40,169 nt of DNA from Reticulitermes lucifugus (Eukaryota; Arthropoda; Insecta; Blattodea; Rhinotermitidae), in assembly GCA_026260175.1 (NCBI GenBank), contig JAKCWW010004642.1:1-40169 (forward strand), given 5' to 3'. Position numbers and translations under genes: made by a program. The notes under the pieces were generated by a model. That model worked only from the letters and a program-made list of their open reading frames with translations, was not told where the DNA came from and did no database searches. Every line of letters begins with the position of its first letter. Within the stretch, counting starts at the first letter, position 1. Positions 1-10,414 of this stretch are shown one piece after another.

Positions 1-318
1 CCTGAAAAGCGCTACATGTAGCAAGTTCTGTGCCATACATCACCAGAAAAGCGCTACATGTAGTAAGTTTGTTCTGTGCCATACGTCACCTGAAAAGCGC
101 TACATGTAGCAAGTTTGCTCTGTGCCATACGTCACCTGAAAAGCGCTACATGTAGCAAGTTTGTTCTGTGCCATACATCACCAGAAGAGCGCTACATGTA
201 GCAAGTTTGTTCTGTGCCATACGTCACCTGAAAAGCGCTACGTGTAGCAAGTTTGCTCTGTGCCACACGTCTCCTGAAAAGCGCTACATGTAGCAAGTTT
301 GCTCTGTGCCACACGTCA
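1..318. repeat. 46-bp satellite, seven head-to-tail units
   Basis: Seven consecutive units start at 1, 43, 89, 135, 181, 227 and 273. All are 46 bp except the first, which is 42 bp because of a short deletion. Each unit except the sixth holds the perfect 12-bp palindrome GCTACATGTAGC; unit 6 has CGTG in the centre. An AGCGCT palindrome overlaps the start of this core. Units 2 and 5 share a CCAG start and follow units 1 and 4, which share an ACATCA end, so there is a three-unit (about 138 bp) super-period. The array is cut by the left window edge, so its full length is unknown. The units are not coding. Confidence 0.97.
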
Positions 319-1194
319 CTTGTCTGCACTTCATGGTTGAGGCCTGACGGAATGTCACCATATAACTGTAGTAAATCATTTCTTTCTCACGTGTGTCATC
401 ACCACAATTACATCATTGTTATTAAGCAGTAGATGTAATGAAGTCTGTACTTGTATATAAGGTCGGTAGTTACCCTGTGCCAGCACTTCCTGTGTAAATA
501 AATGCAGGTTTCCATGTAGTTAATTTTAAGGACACCGATAATTCTTTAACGACGACCCCTCAGTTGCAGAAGCAACACGGTAAGAGTGACACAGTGCTCT
601 TGATATCTCCGCGTGTCCGACATAAATTAAACAACTAGTGTAACTAACTGTTTGTGCATTAGTGTGCGTGCGTGCGTGCGCGCTAGTGTATATCAACCGC
701 GAATGCTGGTACCTAGTTTTCTAACATGAAATGTCTCCAAGAGCGTAATGCATTTTGTGCTGTGCGATACGTAATAATGAATTTTCAACATGCGCTCCAC
801 TGGTCTTATGTGTAGATATCTCTTTATTCGTAGATTGTAAAATTACGAGGCTACGTTACTTTTTAGCCTGCTCTCCTTTATTAAGGAAAGAGTATGTTCA
901 TAAGGTGTCAGTGTTGTCTGTATGTGTCTGTCAGTCTGGTATTTCTTTTCAGCTTTTTAACTAATTGATTTTGTACGAAACTTGGTGTGAACGTCATCCA
1001 ATTGGACACCATCCCAATGGTTTACTGTTTTCTGCAATCATTTACAGTTTTATTCGATTTTATTGCGCACTCGTCCGATACGTTAAGCTCGTTGAATTTG
1101 ATTGTTGAATTACAAAATTTGCATGATCTAATCACAACGCAAGACAAACCTAGCAAGAAGTTGGTTCAAGCTGTTTCCCTTGTGACCTGTTTTT
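319..1194. other. Stretch without recognisable gene
   Basis: No convincing exon or recognisable element was seen. There is a short (GTGC)n microsatellite at about 664-682. Open frames of 60-70 codons near 755-1375 have no recognisable protein character. Confidence 0.5.
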
Positions 1195-1405
1195 GGTAGG
1201 TGTCCGATTTGAGTCTCAGTCAGAGCTCCGCCTAGTCTGGGTTATGTTTCTTGTGTTTTTTACTTATTTTCCCCCAGACCAATGTCCGGATAGTAAATTA
1301 ACTGCTGAGTCATTCCTTATCATTTCCAATTCATCATTCACTATTATCCAATCATTCGACACTGTATTAGGCTGAGATACTGACAGCGCCGGTAAATAAA
1401 TTTCA
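1195..1405 (+). repeat. SINE-B remnant (body and tail), degenerate
   Basis: The segment ends in the family tail motif (CTGAGATACTGACAGCGCC then GTAAATAAAT). The C/T-rich, ATT-rich middle matches, in the same order, the better copies at 10850-11080, 2645-2880 and 36590-36857. The tRNA-like head is not clear here. Assignment rests on comparison within the window and is tentative. Confidence 0.5.
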
Positions 1406-2475
1406 AATAAGTAAGTGAATCTGTAGGACTTGAAGTCTGCAAACGGAAAAGTAGGCTTTATGAGACTTACCCGGAACGTTTTGTTATTGTGGCCATCAGC
1501 GACCTTGGATGACTGTTTTAAAATGCTGCTCTATTTGCATTACCTTATCTTTCCGGACCTGCCCTGGACATATCTGTATGGCCTGTACTTCACATGCGTT
1601 ACATAAATGTCTTTCTCATCGATTCATGGGTTAGTAATACATGGTGCACGTGAATAGTTGTGCCACGTATACGGTACCCAAACTGTCTTCGTTTACAGCA
1701 ACTGTCATTTCCCTTTACCATGTGAAATAGTACGCTGTACGAAGTATTAATGCGTTGTTTTTTAGCTGGTGAGTATTGAATTACGTTTGACATATTGGGT
1801 AGAAAGCTGCAAATTACATGTCGAAATCTCACCTCTCTTTTTTCCCGCTCAAACTGTAATTGAACTTCCTGGGATAGAGGTCGTTCTAATTCTCGGTCAC
1901 AGAAATGTATACCGTCCTCAAATCTGTAATTTCTGATACGGCGATATCTGTGTACACCTCCATAGGAAGATACAGAACAGGGGTGGCTAGCTAGACGAGC
2001 TTTGCGAGTCGCACTGCTGGACGCAACTTGGGCACGAGCGGTGTTTTTATTTATCCAGTCAAACGTACGGTAGCAACAGTGCTCGCTGCTTGAGAAAACG
2101 CAGCCAGGCCCCTCTGTTAGCGACACAAGAACCTGCTGCTTGTTGAGGAATCCACAAATTCATTAATAATTCCCCTCCCCCCGTATTTGATGGCTTCGTG
2201 TTTCCGAAGTAGCTAAGTTGTGCGTGGCTTCATTCCTGTTTGATCTGCGCTGTTTCTTTAATCTGTTCTTCCAAATATATCACATATCTCTGTATAAAGA
2301 ACGTAAGGATAGGTTTTTACGGTTGCAACTATCTGTTTTAAGAAATGCGAATTATCCTTACTTTTTGTGTTGCTGTTGTTTATACTGATCACCGGATATT
2401 ATTGGGGTTATCAAATCAGTAATATTGGCGGGACATGCAGCATGCCTATGCGTGGGTGATATGATAAATACACAC
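1406..2475. other. Stretch without recognisable gene
   Basis: The minus strand carries a 175-codon open frame (1599-2126) with no signal peptide, repeats or recognisable motifs. It is judged spurious or part of an unrecognised repeat. The sequence near 1455-1475 resembles short stretches near 11780 and 18945, hinting at another dispersed repeat. Confidence 0.45.
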
Positions 2476-2640
2476 GGAACGTCTTGGGAGGCCGAGGCGT
2501 ATATCGTAGAAAACATTAAAGGGGATCTCAAATAAAAAGAGAGAATGAAGTTCGGACTGGATCAAACTGGCTGAAGATAAGATCCAGTAGAGTGACCACG
2601 GTAATGAATATTCGGGTTTCATAAAAGACTGGAAGTTTCC
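2476..2640 (+). pseudogene. LINE-A reverse transcriptase 3' end, fragment
   Basis: The DNA aligns with the 3' part of LINE-A seen in better copies at 28834-29309 (minus) and 13528-13925 (plus). Landmarks are the GGAGGCC.AGGCGTA block, then GACTGGATCAAACTGGCTGA, then GTAATGAATATTCGGGTTTCATAAAA. In intact relatives this encodes the tail of a non-LTR retrotransposon ORF2 (RPLGRPRRRW ... [12 protein letters not shown] ... VMNLRV). Here stops and indels break the frame. It is a dead, 5'-truncated relic. Confidence 0.75.
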
Positions 2641-2644
2641 TTCA

Positions 2645-2880
2645 ACAACAGAGTGATTTATCAACATCCGGGCTTCGCCCTAGAGTGGGTAGCTTTCGTG
2701 TTCGGGAGGTTGTGGCAAATGGGCTTTGTCTGTTGAGTTTTTGTGATTTTCTTCAGACCCTCCAGGTAGATGCCACGATGGTACATCAAATTAGGTTTTG
2801 TTTAACGTTCTCCAATTAATTATTACCGTAGACAACGTTGTTAAATAACCCTTAAATAAATAAATACTCTATGTTCCTTG
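2645..2880 (+). mobile_element. SINE-B copy
   Basis: It begins with a tRNA-like stretch containing GTTCGGGAGGT, the position where sister copies keep a B-box-like block. It continues with the body (TTTTCTTCAGACCCTCCAGG, ATGCCACGATGGTACATCAA) and ends with AACGTTGTTAAATAA. Order and spacing match copies at 10850-11080, 31781-32312 and 36590-36857. It lies just downstream of a LINE-A fragment in the same orientation. It resembles insect tRNA-derived SINEs known to me; the exact family name was not checked. Confidence 0.65.
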
Positions 2881-4049
2881 GTGTTAGCTATTTGCTGTTT
2901 TGGATCTCTGACCTGCATGTAAAGCTGTGCGAGCAGCATAGTGCTTAATTTATCCTTACTGACAAAGGATCAAATATAGATTGACTCAACGACTGCAGTG
3001 AGTAGTTTATTTAGCGATTTAAGGAGGCTTCTTGTTTGCGGAACGAATTGTCGTACAATTAGCAAGTAATTTAAATACCTGTTACCTGTTGGCCGAAACA
3101 ACATGCTGTCCTTTACCCACATAGGCTTGTTTGTTTTTGTGTCGGCACAAGAATTCTTACAGTCCATTCGGAGTAAGATACGGGTGAGTTTAATGGCCCA
3201 GGTGGTGACTGGTCTGCTAATTAATGAGTGCGGTTTATGTAGGATTATCACTTGTAGTTAATTTGTGGTACGAAGTGGATAGCGTGGCGGTAATGCCTTT
3301 GTTTTGTATTAATTTGGTCCTCGTTTCGAATATCGGTCGGGAAACCGGTGTTTGTAATTGATGTTACTGTAGTTTATGCCAGTCCTGCCGTGCGAACATT
3401 GGCTGAACTTAAAACACAGCTCGGATGATTCGTTCCAAATCCTTAGGTATCAAATAACAAGGGAAATTAGCTGCTTAAACATGAACCAATCTAGGTGTTG
3501 CTAGGATTCGAAATGCACATATTCTAATTCGGGTCAGAGAAATAACTGACACAGATACTGCCTTACCCTTTTCGCTAGCAGCAGTCTCCACTTTTCGTTG
3601 TTTCCCCCACTCACGCCACTCTTCACTTGTATTCTGGCTTCTTTTCCGCCTGTTGGAATTCGCGGGCTGTCATTGGTGTTGACGGGGGGAGGTATGCAAT
3701 GTAGGTAAGATGGAAGACCAGGTGTCCAGCTTGAACCCGACGCCACCCATATTTAGTCCTTCCCTGACCCAAGTGTAAATGTCCTAACCAGAGTGTTCTT
3801 GTGCAGCTGTAGGCAGTTAGAGAGTGTCAGTAATACACAACCACTCACTCCAACGCTGTAACCAGTTTACATACGGGTGTAACTCCCAATAATGTTTTTA
3901 ACGTGGACATCGCGAATCGGGAACGTACTGTTCACCTTGTATCTTCTGCTCTGTAGTTCTACGGACGGTATAATCCCCTGATATTCTCCATAACTTCGCC
4001 AATTTTGTAACAAAGAACCGTTTTCGAAGTGTCTTAAATTCAGCAAACA
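2881..4049. other. Stretch without recognisable gene
   Basis: Only short open frames without recognisable content were seen on either strand. No terminal repeats or tandem structure were noticed. Confidence 0.5.
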
Positions 4050-4155
4050 GTACAGGATGGAGGATTTGAGGTCCTCGCAGTAGTAGTCTTCTGGGATGTG
4101 ATACGAGGTACACTGGTAAATGTGTGGCGACTTTTCAACAAAACCTATTGTATAC
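4050..4155 (-). repeat. H-family dispersed repeat, single arm
   Basis: The reverse complement reads ...TTTACCAGTGTACCTCGTAT then CACATCCCAGAAGACTACTA then GAGGACCTCAAATCC. The translated signature is YQ...HIPED...ENLKS. The same core recurs at 8985-9090 (plus), 10415-10765 (minus), 25411-25562 and 30738-31000. The flanking minus-strand open frame of 134 codons (3867-4271) is largely this repeat translated by chance and is not annotated as a gene. Confidence 0.75.
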
Positions 4156-4871
4156 CTCTTCACGGTGGAGTCACCGGTTCCAACCAACAGGTGAAGTAAG
4201 CCGGCGAGCCGGGCACACGTCACCTCCAGCATTCTTCTCGTGCGCACCGTGTTTGCATCGGCTAGGCGCAACTGGTTGGTCTGTACTCTTGCTCACCGAA
4301 AGTATAGTTATTGGGTAGCTGCATTGTATAAGTCTCTTCGTCAGTATTCAGGCACATATTCCAAAATCGAGTTGTTTACTGGGTTTAGTCTCAGTAATTT
4401 ACCATTTTGTGTGAGAAATAGTCCTGTGTAGTAACTGAGCTTCCTCCTTTCGTCTGCTGCGACCTTGTGAGATATATTTACATAGGCTAACAGTAAACGG
4501 GCATGCACTGAAAATGGTCCTGCCGTACTGTACGGTACTGTTTCAGTCTTTATATGTTTCTATCATATGTTGTGTTTAATTTATTAGTTCTGAAGAAGTG
4601 ATAAGCGTCAGTGGACCGGAACTGATGTGCGCAGTGCAGTAGCACATCGCCATATGTGGTGCCGTTGTGCCTCGATGCTAGGAAGACTTCATGCTTGAGG
4701 TGATGTAGTCCAAAAAGACAAACCTCAGGAGTCATTAGAGCTCGCTCACACGAAGTCGATATTCGTCGACGTAATAGAACACATGATTTAATCTGCGTAG
4801 ACATTTTGTGAATTTTTTTTTCGGATTTTCATGGCGGTTATTTTGAAAATGATTGCCGTCTTTGGGTTTTT
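4156..4871. other. Stretch without recognisable gene
   Basis: No recognisable gene or element was seen between the H repeat and element R. Confidence 0.5.
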
Positions 4872-5363
4872 AGGAGCGTTAGCATACTCGCAAAATATGC
4901 TATTAGATTCGTCATGTCTGTCCGTCCGTCTGTCTGCATGTATCAGCTCAGCTGCCACTGGACGGATTTCCATGAAACTTGATATTGGGGACTTCTATGA
5001 AAATCTGTCAAGAAAATCCGAATTTAATTAAAATCGGGCAAAAATGTGGGGTTCTTTATGTGAAGACGCGGAACGTTTTGTTGTTGCTGGCGTCATTAAA
5101 TCGCCATAAAAACGTTCTGTTCGAGTGAAATGGTATGAGGCTGTTTGCATAACCGAGGAAGTATGAACATTACGCGAACGCGCCACAGTGTTACGTTATA
5201 CGTACATTGCGCGTCATGTTAGAGTATGAACACAAATAGAAGAAAATATGTGCAGTACAAATGAGCCAAACGTCGTTATATACTAAGAATTAATCATAAA
5301 TATCTGTTTAGTAGAGATCACTGTAGGCATGTGCTGCGTGATCCGTCAGACGTGACAGAGAAA
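4872..5363 (+). repeat. Element R, copy 1
   Basis: This interspersed repeat of about 490 bp aligns almost end to end with 33235-33725 and, for its first 210 bp, with 38013-38225. All three copies start at a (T/C)AGG.GCGTT boundary. The 5' third translates as a coding-like string (SAATGRISMKLDIGDFYENL), a motif I have seen repeatedly in translated insect repeats. Copies 1 and 3 both end at GACGTGACAGAGAAA. No terminal inverted repeats or poly-A were seen, so the class is unknown. Confidence 0.85.
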
Positions 5364-5567
5364 ATCCAAATTTGGTTATAATCGGACAAAACTGTTGGGC
5401 ACTTTCCATGAAGACCCAAGTAAGGGTTGTTGTTACCGGCGACATAAAATCGCCGTACAAGCGCTGTCTTCGAGTGAAATGGTATAAGGATAGCCGAGGA
5501 GGCATAAACATTAAGCGAACGCGCCAGAATGTTACTTCATAGTACATTGAATATCTTGTTGCACTGT
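5361..5567 (+). repeat. Element R, partial copy 2 in tandem with copy 1
   Basis: Directly after the end of copy 1, the sequence re-enters R at its internal AAAATCC(G/A)AATTT position. It then repeats the following 200 bp (GGACATAAAATCGCC-like block, CGAGTGAAATGGTAT, AGCCGAGGAGG, GCGAACGCGCCA). Offset from the matching point in copy 1 is 348 bp. It is more diverged than copies 1 and 3 are from each other. Confidence 0.85.
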
Positions 5568-5715
5568 GTTTACGCCGAGTTTGGGTCAGGTGGATGTACC
5601 TGAACAAAGTTCGGTCACCCTGATGATGCAGACAGCACGCTTCTCCGAAACCTCGGAACAAACCAGCATCATACTGTGTGAAAACCGAAAAGACGACCAT
5701 CATATTCGTTATTTT
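5568..5715 (+). repeat. H-family dispersed repeat
   Basis: The plus strand shows the family order CCCTGATGATGCAGACA, CTCCGAAACCTCGGAACAAA, CTGTGTGAAAACCGAAAAGA. Compare CCCTGCAGAGGAAGGTATTA, CTTCGAAACGTCGGTTACTG and CTGTGTAAAATCTCAGAAGA at 30908-30985. The minus-strand translation holds the family-typical RGFGEACCLHHQGD string. It abuts the end of R copy 2. Confidence 0.65.
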
Positions 5716-6110
5716 TGCTGTAAAACGAATGCTGTGTCTAATCATATAAATACATAATTTGTCTTTTTGAGAAACTGTAAGACAGGTTCACCACCATTCT
5801 GTTGCTTGCATTTACCGTGAAAACCATCTTCTCAAACATTTATACTTTTACTTTCAAAGATCAAATTGATAATATAATACAGTATTCTTACATTGAGTGG
5901 AACTGGGCCCATTCCATATGAAAGATTTAAGCGAACTCTTGTAGCCTATTTCAAGTGGCAATAAGATGGTCAGTTTCAGGTACGTATGTTTGCGCTCGCA
6001 GAGAACGCGAATCTCGCGGTAAACTCCTTGTATATTACGCTCACTAGGATGCTGTTAACTTTCAGTGTCTAACAGCATTAATTGTCAAAAGATCTAAACC
6101 GTTTTAAGTT
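5716..6110. other. Stretch without recognisable gene
   Basis: AT-rich DNA with no recognisable gene, repeat or RNA. Confidence 0.5.
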
Positions 6111-6370
6111 AAGGAGAGGGAGGAAGAATAAATAAATGGGATGCGAAAGTAATACGAAAAAGGGGTAAGTAGGTAGAAGATACAAATATGAAAGAAGAAT
6201 AGAACGGGAGAAAGCGAATAGTTTTGACGTAGAGAGAGGAAAGAAGGGGGAGGGAGTGACGAATACAAAGAATGGGAAAGGAATGTGAAAGATAGGAGGG
6301 AAGGAGTTGAGTGTGCTACATTAGATAAGAAAGGGGAATAAAGTATACGAGAGATATAAGAAAGAATTTT
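6111..6370 (+). repeat. Purine-rich tract (about 260 bp)
   Basis: The plus strand is strongly biased to A and G, with few C or T over about 260 bp (runs such as GGAGAGGGAGGAAG, GAGAGAGGAAAGAAGGGGGA). It is not a regular tandem repeat and contains no usable open frame. It could be an old degenerate GA-rich simple repeat. Confidence 0.8.
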
Positions 6371-6765
6371 GCTACGAGAGGTTGTACCTACGCTTGCGTT
6401 AAAATGGCGTGGCTGCGTGACGAGATGTCCTGGGATTCTTAAAAGGCTTATTGTTGTGGTCGTACCATAGTGTTGCCATTTAAATCTTGAATGTTACAAT
6501 GAAACTGTGTTTAGTCTGTAAACAGTAACAAAGGAAGGTATTTTTTGTTCATTTTCATCAGCCATTGATAGGTGGAAATATTGATACTCTTATAAATGTT
6601 TCCTTTAAGAAAACAGGGCTATAAAGAGAGAGATGATGTCTTCCATTGATTTGTTTTTGTTCATGCGTTATCTGCCAAATGCGGCCATGTGCGCACGAAA
6701 TAATATGACTGTTCTTAGAGTAATATGTGGAAAAACAGTATGAGCGTGTAAGGCAGTGAACTGGG
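6371..6765. other. Stretch without recognisable gene
   Basis: No recognisable gene or element was seen. Confidence 0.5.
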
Positions 6766-6812
6766 GGCCGGGATAGCTCAGTTGGCCCCTTGACTAGGCT
6801 ATGGGCTGACCT
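6766..6812 (+). mobile_element. SINE-A head fragment (tRNA-like)
   Basis: GCCGGGATAGCTCAGTTGG followed by GACTAGGCTATGG matches the 5' heads at 23777 and 31919. It contains an intact A-box-like TAGCTCAGTTGG (6774-6785). The body and B box do not follow, so this is a truncated copy. Confidence 0.75.
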
Positions 6813-7431
6813 CTATATGACGACAGAATAACGACAGACTAGAATGCCATTATATTTGCTGGTTAATAGCAACAATGGAAATTCATAATACCACATTTAA
6901 ATCCCAGAGGCAAAACAATGAATATCGTTTTGAATTTCTTTTACGTGAAGAGACATTAATGATTTTTAGATGCGAAGCTTCTAACCTCATTTTCAAAATT
7001 CCACACGAGAACCTTACTAATCTATATGAATACTGTTTTGACCCACAAACGCCCAAGACCATGACGTACACGCACTGTTTGTTAACTGTATGTCTTCATG
7101 CAGTACAAAGTGAAGATGTTTGTTACTGTGTTTCAGTAATGTTTATATCGCATGCCATACCATAACATTTACGTAACAAAATGCGCCACGTGACGTTATG
7201 TTCATTCAACGTGGTACTCTATCCGTGGCACTCTTTCTTAGTGCATCTAAGTGTCACAGTTGTGTCTTTAAGTATTTTTGTGCCCGTACGGTTTAGATCG
7301 TGTGGCCTGTGTTCCATTCGGAACTCACTGTACAAATGCAAGTCCTTGCATATTTCATAGCATTTCTTATCATATGTAAAAAAAGTTGTTAATAACGCCT
7401 CGTTTATTCGAAACAAGATTGGGAAACCTGT
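6813..7431. other. Stretch without recognisable gene
   Basis: Short overlapping open frames on both strands (6875-7165 plus, 6883-7071 minus) lack recognisable content. No gene is called. Confidence 0.5.
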
Positions 7432-7515
7432 CCATAATAAAGTTATCCCTGTGCATGCCATGAGAGAATATGGGGGAGTGGAGCTATAGCTCCACTCATG
7501 CTTCACCTCGGCGCT
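7432..7515 (-). mobile_element. SINE-A 3'-end fragment
   Basis: The reverse complement reads GCGCCGAGGTGAAGCATGAG then TGGAGCTATAGCTCCACTCC then CTCTCATGGCATGCACAGGG. It parallels the 3' part of the fuller SINE-A at 32100-32190 (CCCGAGGTTGAGAATGAGTG). Its translation gives HEWSYSSTPPYSLMACTG, a string I associate with translated cockroach SINEs. It includes a perfect 22-bp palindrome (7476-7497). Confidence 0.7.
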
Positions 7516-7527
7516 AAATAGGGATGA

Positions 7528-7640
7528 ATGATCAGCTTCGGGCCTCAGCCGCTTTACTTCCGGGGAGAAGAGCTCCCGGTGCCCATTGAGAAGGAGGCTG
7601 CGTGGCCCCCAGGGCCGGTCTGGGAATCGACATATCTTTA
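7528..7640 (+). repeat. Unclassified interspersed repeat, PLYPRG-type translation
   Basis: A GC-rich block in AT-rich surroundings. Translation gives GPQPLYFRGEELPVPIEKEA then WPPGPVW, resembling a string (PRPLYPQG...PLDRRLGGPQSRS) that recurs in translated insect repeats. The open frame of 61 codons is not considered a gene. Identity is from memory only. Confidence 0.45.
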
Positions 7641-7708
7641 CCCTAACCGGAATAGTGACTGTCGACGAATACTTGCCCTAAGATGTATTAGTCGGGTGGT
7701 CTGGGTAG

Positions 7709-7866
7709 AATAGACCACTTGGGACACTTAGGCATAGATGGGAGGACAGTATTTAAATGGATGTTAAATAAGAAGTGAGAATATGGAACGCATTTAACTG
7801 GCTCGCGGTAAGGAATAGTGGCGGACTCTAGAGAACGCGGTAATTAACCTTTGCGTTCGGTAAAGG
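7709..7866 (+). pseudogene. LINE-A reverse transcriptase 3' end, fragment
   Basis: The blocks GACCACTTGGGACACTTAGG, CATAGATGGGAGGACAGTAT, TTTAACTGGCTCGCGGTAAG and GCGGTAATTAACCTTTGCGT follow the order of the LINE-A ORF2 tail. Stops interrupt the frame. Same orientation as 2476-2640, 12145-12228 and 13528-13925. Confidence 0.65.
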
Positions 7867-8984
7867 ACTAGGAATTCCTTGAATAGATTGCGATTATCAC
7901 CATTTCAAGGACGCTCCTCCTCTGAGGTGCTTAACTCTGCAGGACACTTCTCGCCATTTCGTTTATGGCGTTGGATCACATACAGTCAGTTGTATCCTAC
8001 AAGACTGTAATCTTCATATTCACCAGCGTGACAGTCTCTGATCCTACGCTCTGTGACGGTATTTTTAAATTTGTCGACCAATCTTCGGGATTATTTCGAG
8101 TTCTTTTTGCCAGATAAAACGCCGTGATCTGTATTCGTGGATCAGTTACATCAAATTGTATTGTACATGCCTTGGCAGTTTTTGATAGCGGCTGCTTTTA
8201 GTCAAACTTCATGGCATTTAATTGCGAATAGTAAGAAATAACACAAAGTAGTGCCATTAGCGCATGTGTCATGATCATTGTAAGCACCTTTGGAATTTTC
8301 TGATTACTCTTGTCGATTAAGTCTGGGGCTCTTTGGGTTGAATTCGAACAGTTTAAAATGTTCCCTTCATATGTACGGCAGTTATATCACGATACTATTA
8401 ATGACAGTTATTTCATCCATGCCATATTTTACAGGAATGTAAAATCACCGTCAAATTTTACAATGAAACAGCATTTTATAATATAAAATTCAATTCATGA
8501 TAACCACAGTGGTTGCTTTTATGCCATTGTTTCCATGACATGTTTGCACCGTCATCATAGGTCTGATCACCACATTCAGTATATGAAGGCTAGGTTTTTT
8601 GTTTGTGCAAAACTTACTGTAGTTTCACTTCGTATTGAGTTTGTCTGCGGGTAACATGTCCACAGTTCTTAGCGCTTTTGGCGCGTCTTGTCTGTTGTTG
8701 TCCCTAGGTTTTAAATTCGTGACTGTTTTCAACAAAAACACAGACGGCGTATGTGGAATGTGCCTTTCTACGTTTTATGGAACTCGCTGCAAGTTTTCTT
8801 CGTATCTTAGCAACACCTTTGTGTTAGCATCTATATCTTGATGATATAATTAAAATGTATTTAAGTCTGTGAACAGTAGTAGTATATCTTATATAAAAAA
8901 TGAAGATCCGTGTGTTAAATTTTCAACGGGGATTACCTTCAGTTTGTCTGTAAAGCTGATGTAACCTGATTGTGAGTTTCTTGG
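7867..8984. other. Stretch without recognisable gene
   Basis: A 68-codon plus-strand open frame at 8635-8841 begins MSLSAGNMSTVLSAFGASCL and is hydrophobic. It has no homolog I recognise and no convincing splice or Kozak context. Nothing else was seen. Confidence 0.45.
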
Positions 8985-9090
8985 ACAGTTTTACCCTGAA
9001 GATGAAGGCACTATAATTTGTCGAGAATTATTTACCGGACCATACAGCGTAACATTCCAGAAGACCTGGCTTTTGTGATGTAAGCAACAT
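8985..9090 (+). repeat. H-family dispersed repeat, single arm
   Basis: Shows TTTTACCCTGAAGATGAAGG, then GAATTATTTACCGGACCATA, then CAGCGTAACATTCCAGAAGA. This is the same order as the plus arm at 30905-30990. Confidence 0.65.
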
Positions 9091-10414
9091 AAATGTGTGT
9101 GAAATGAAGCAGACGAGGGCAGCCTGTAAGAATGAGGAGCTGTGCTAGTGCCGCCATTGACAACTGGTAACTCTCACATTGTGTTACTTCAGTATCGAGA
9201 CTTGTACTGTCCACATTTTAATCTTGCTCTTTCAGGTGATGGTGAAGATCAATAAGGCACCTCTGCTTTCTAATTCTTTCTTCTTGACCCGTTACTATTC
9301 TGACTTCAATCACGGTCATGTCTTTTGTACTTCATTGATTCCAGTGTACATAATAAAGGTATTTTAGATACTAGGTGTGCCCTAACATTGTGTTGTTATG
9401 TCTTGCTTGCGGCAGAGTACTGTGTTCAAGAATTGTTTGCTCATGGCGAATACTTTGTACAGCAAGCAGGTCTTCGGCAACGCGACAGACACGCATAGCG
9501 TATTGCCATCACCTTCAGGGTCAGGCTCCCTGCGAACTTCGGTTGACATGACGTAGCATTCCAGAATATTTGAATCTGTAAGCATTAAAGGAGCTGCTGT
9601 GTGTTTTAAGGTAACGTGGCCTGTCAAAAACAGTTTTCCTGTGTGACTTGTTCCGCCACTCTGAGTTCATGATCGGCTTTCGCCAAAGACGCGGCTGTCT
9701 GTGAAGTACGTTGGCCTTTTGAAAGTGAAATAAATAATTGAATTTGAGTTCCTACTTCACAGTAAACCTTCAGAGTCTTCATTATAAAGATCGCCTTTTA
9801 TTTCACAGAAGCCGCTGCGTCTCCATTATTGAGATAAACTGGTTATTGTTCATGGAAATAATTGCTGTTTATTCTGAGAATTATACGACACCAATACATG
9901 TACTACAAAATGGAGGGTTTTTTTCAGTATTGAGACGAGTGACACACAAGTAACAACTTTGCTTTAAAGGTTTAAATACATTAACGTACGGTGGTTGCTG
10001 TTTTCGCAGACTTTGCTTTCTGTGTGTCGTTTGATTCACAGAAAAAAGAACGATTATTTACCAACCTAGTGGCTTTTCTAATGGAACAGACTGTTCTCTT
10101 TGAGATACGTTCTGAATTTTCATAAATTATTTAGCTAAACCCAATGCTTCTAAGGGTTAAGCTGTGTTATTTTTACGCGCTTTATGTAAATTACATGTAG
10201 GTCTGCCCGTTTCTCTAATTTGACGATTCAAATGACATTCCGTCTGAATACGAGTGAAATGCGCTAGGTGCTGCAGCAAGCTGCTGTTTCCTGCCGGTGT
10301 GCTAGGTACTTTTTTTTGCTTTGTTTCACTGATGACAGCGTAGAATATTTATCGTCGAATAATACTTATGTGGGCAGAATCCACTGTCCCAGAACTTAGC
10401 TGGAGAAAATAATC
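9091..10414. other. Stretch without recognisable gene
   Basis: A minus-strand 81-codon frame (9382-9627) is unrecognised. The ACATTCCAGAA-like words around 9555 may be a weak H remnant. Otherwise nothing recognisable. Confidence 0.45.

Noticed and set aside
1..318. CRISPR array
   Set aside because: Units are contiguous with no unique spacers and the DNA is eukaryotic; it is a satellite.
1599..2126. 175-codon minus-strand open frame
   Set aside because: No signal peptide, domain, repeat or splice context, and composition not clearly coding. Possible chance frame in a 40-kb window.
3867..4271. 134-codon minus-strand open frame
   Set aside because: Its middle is the H-family repeat (HIPED..EDLKS) translated, so it is repeat-derived.
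4872..5363. Element R as a host gene (66-codon frame with a hydrophobic start)
   Set aside because: The same segment recurs at 33235 and 38013 with broken frames, so it is a repeat.
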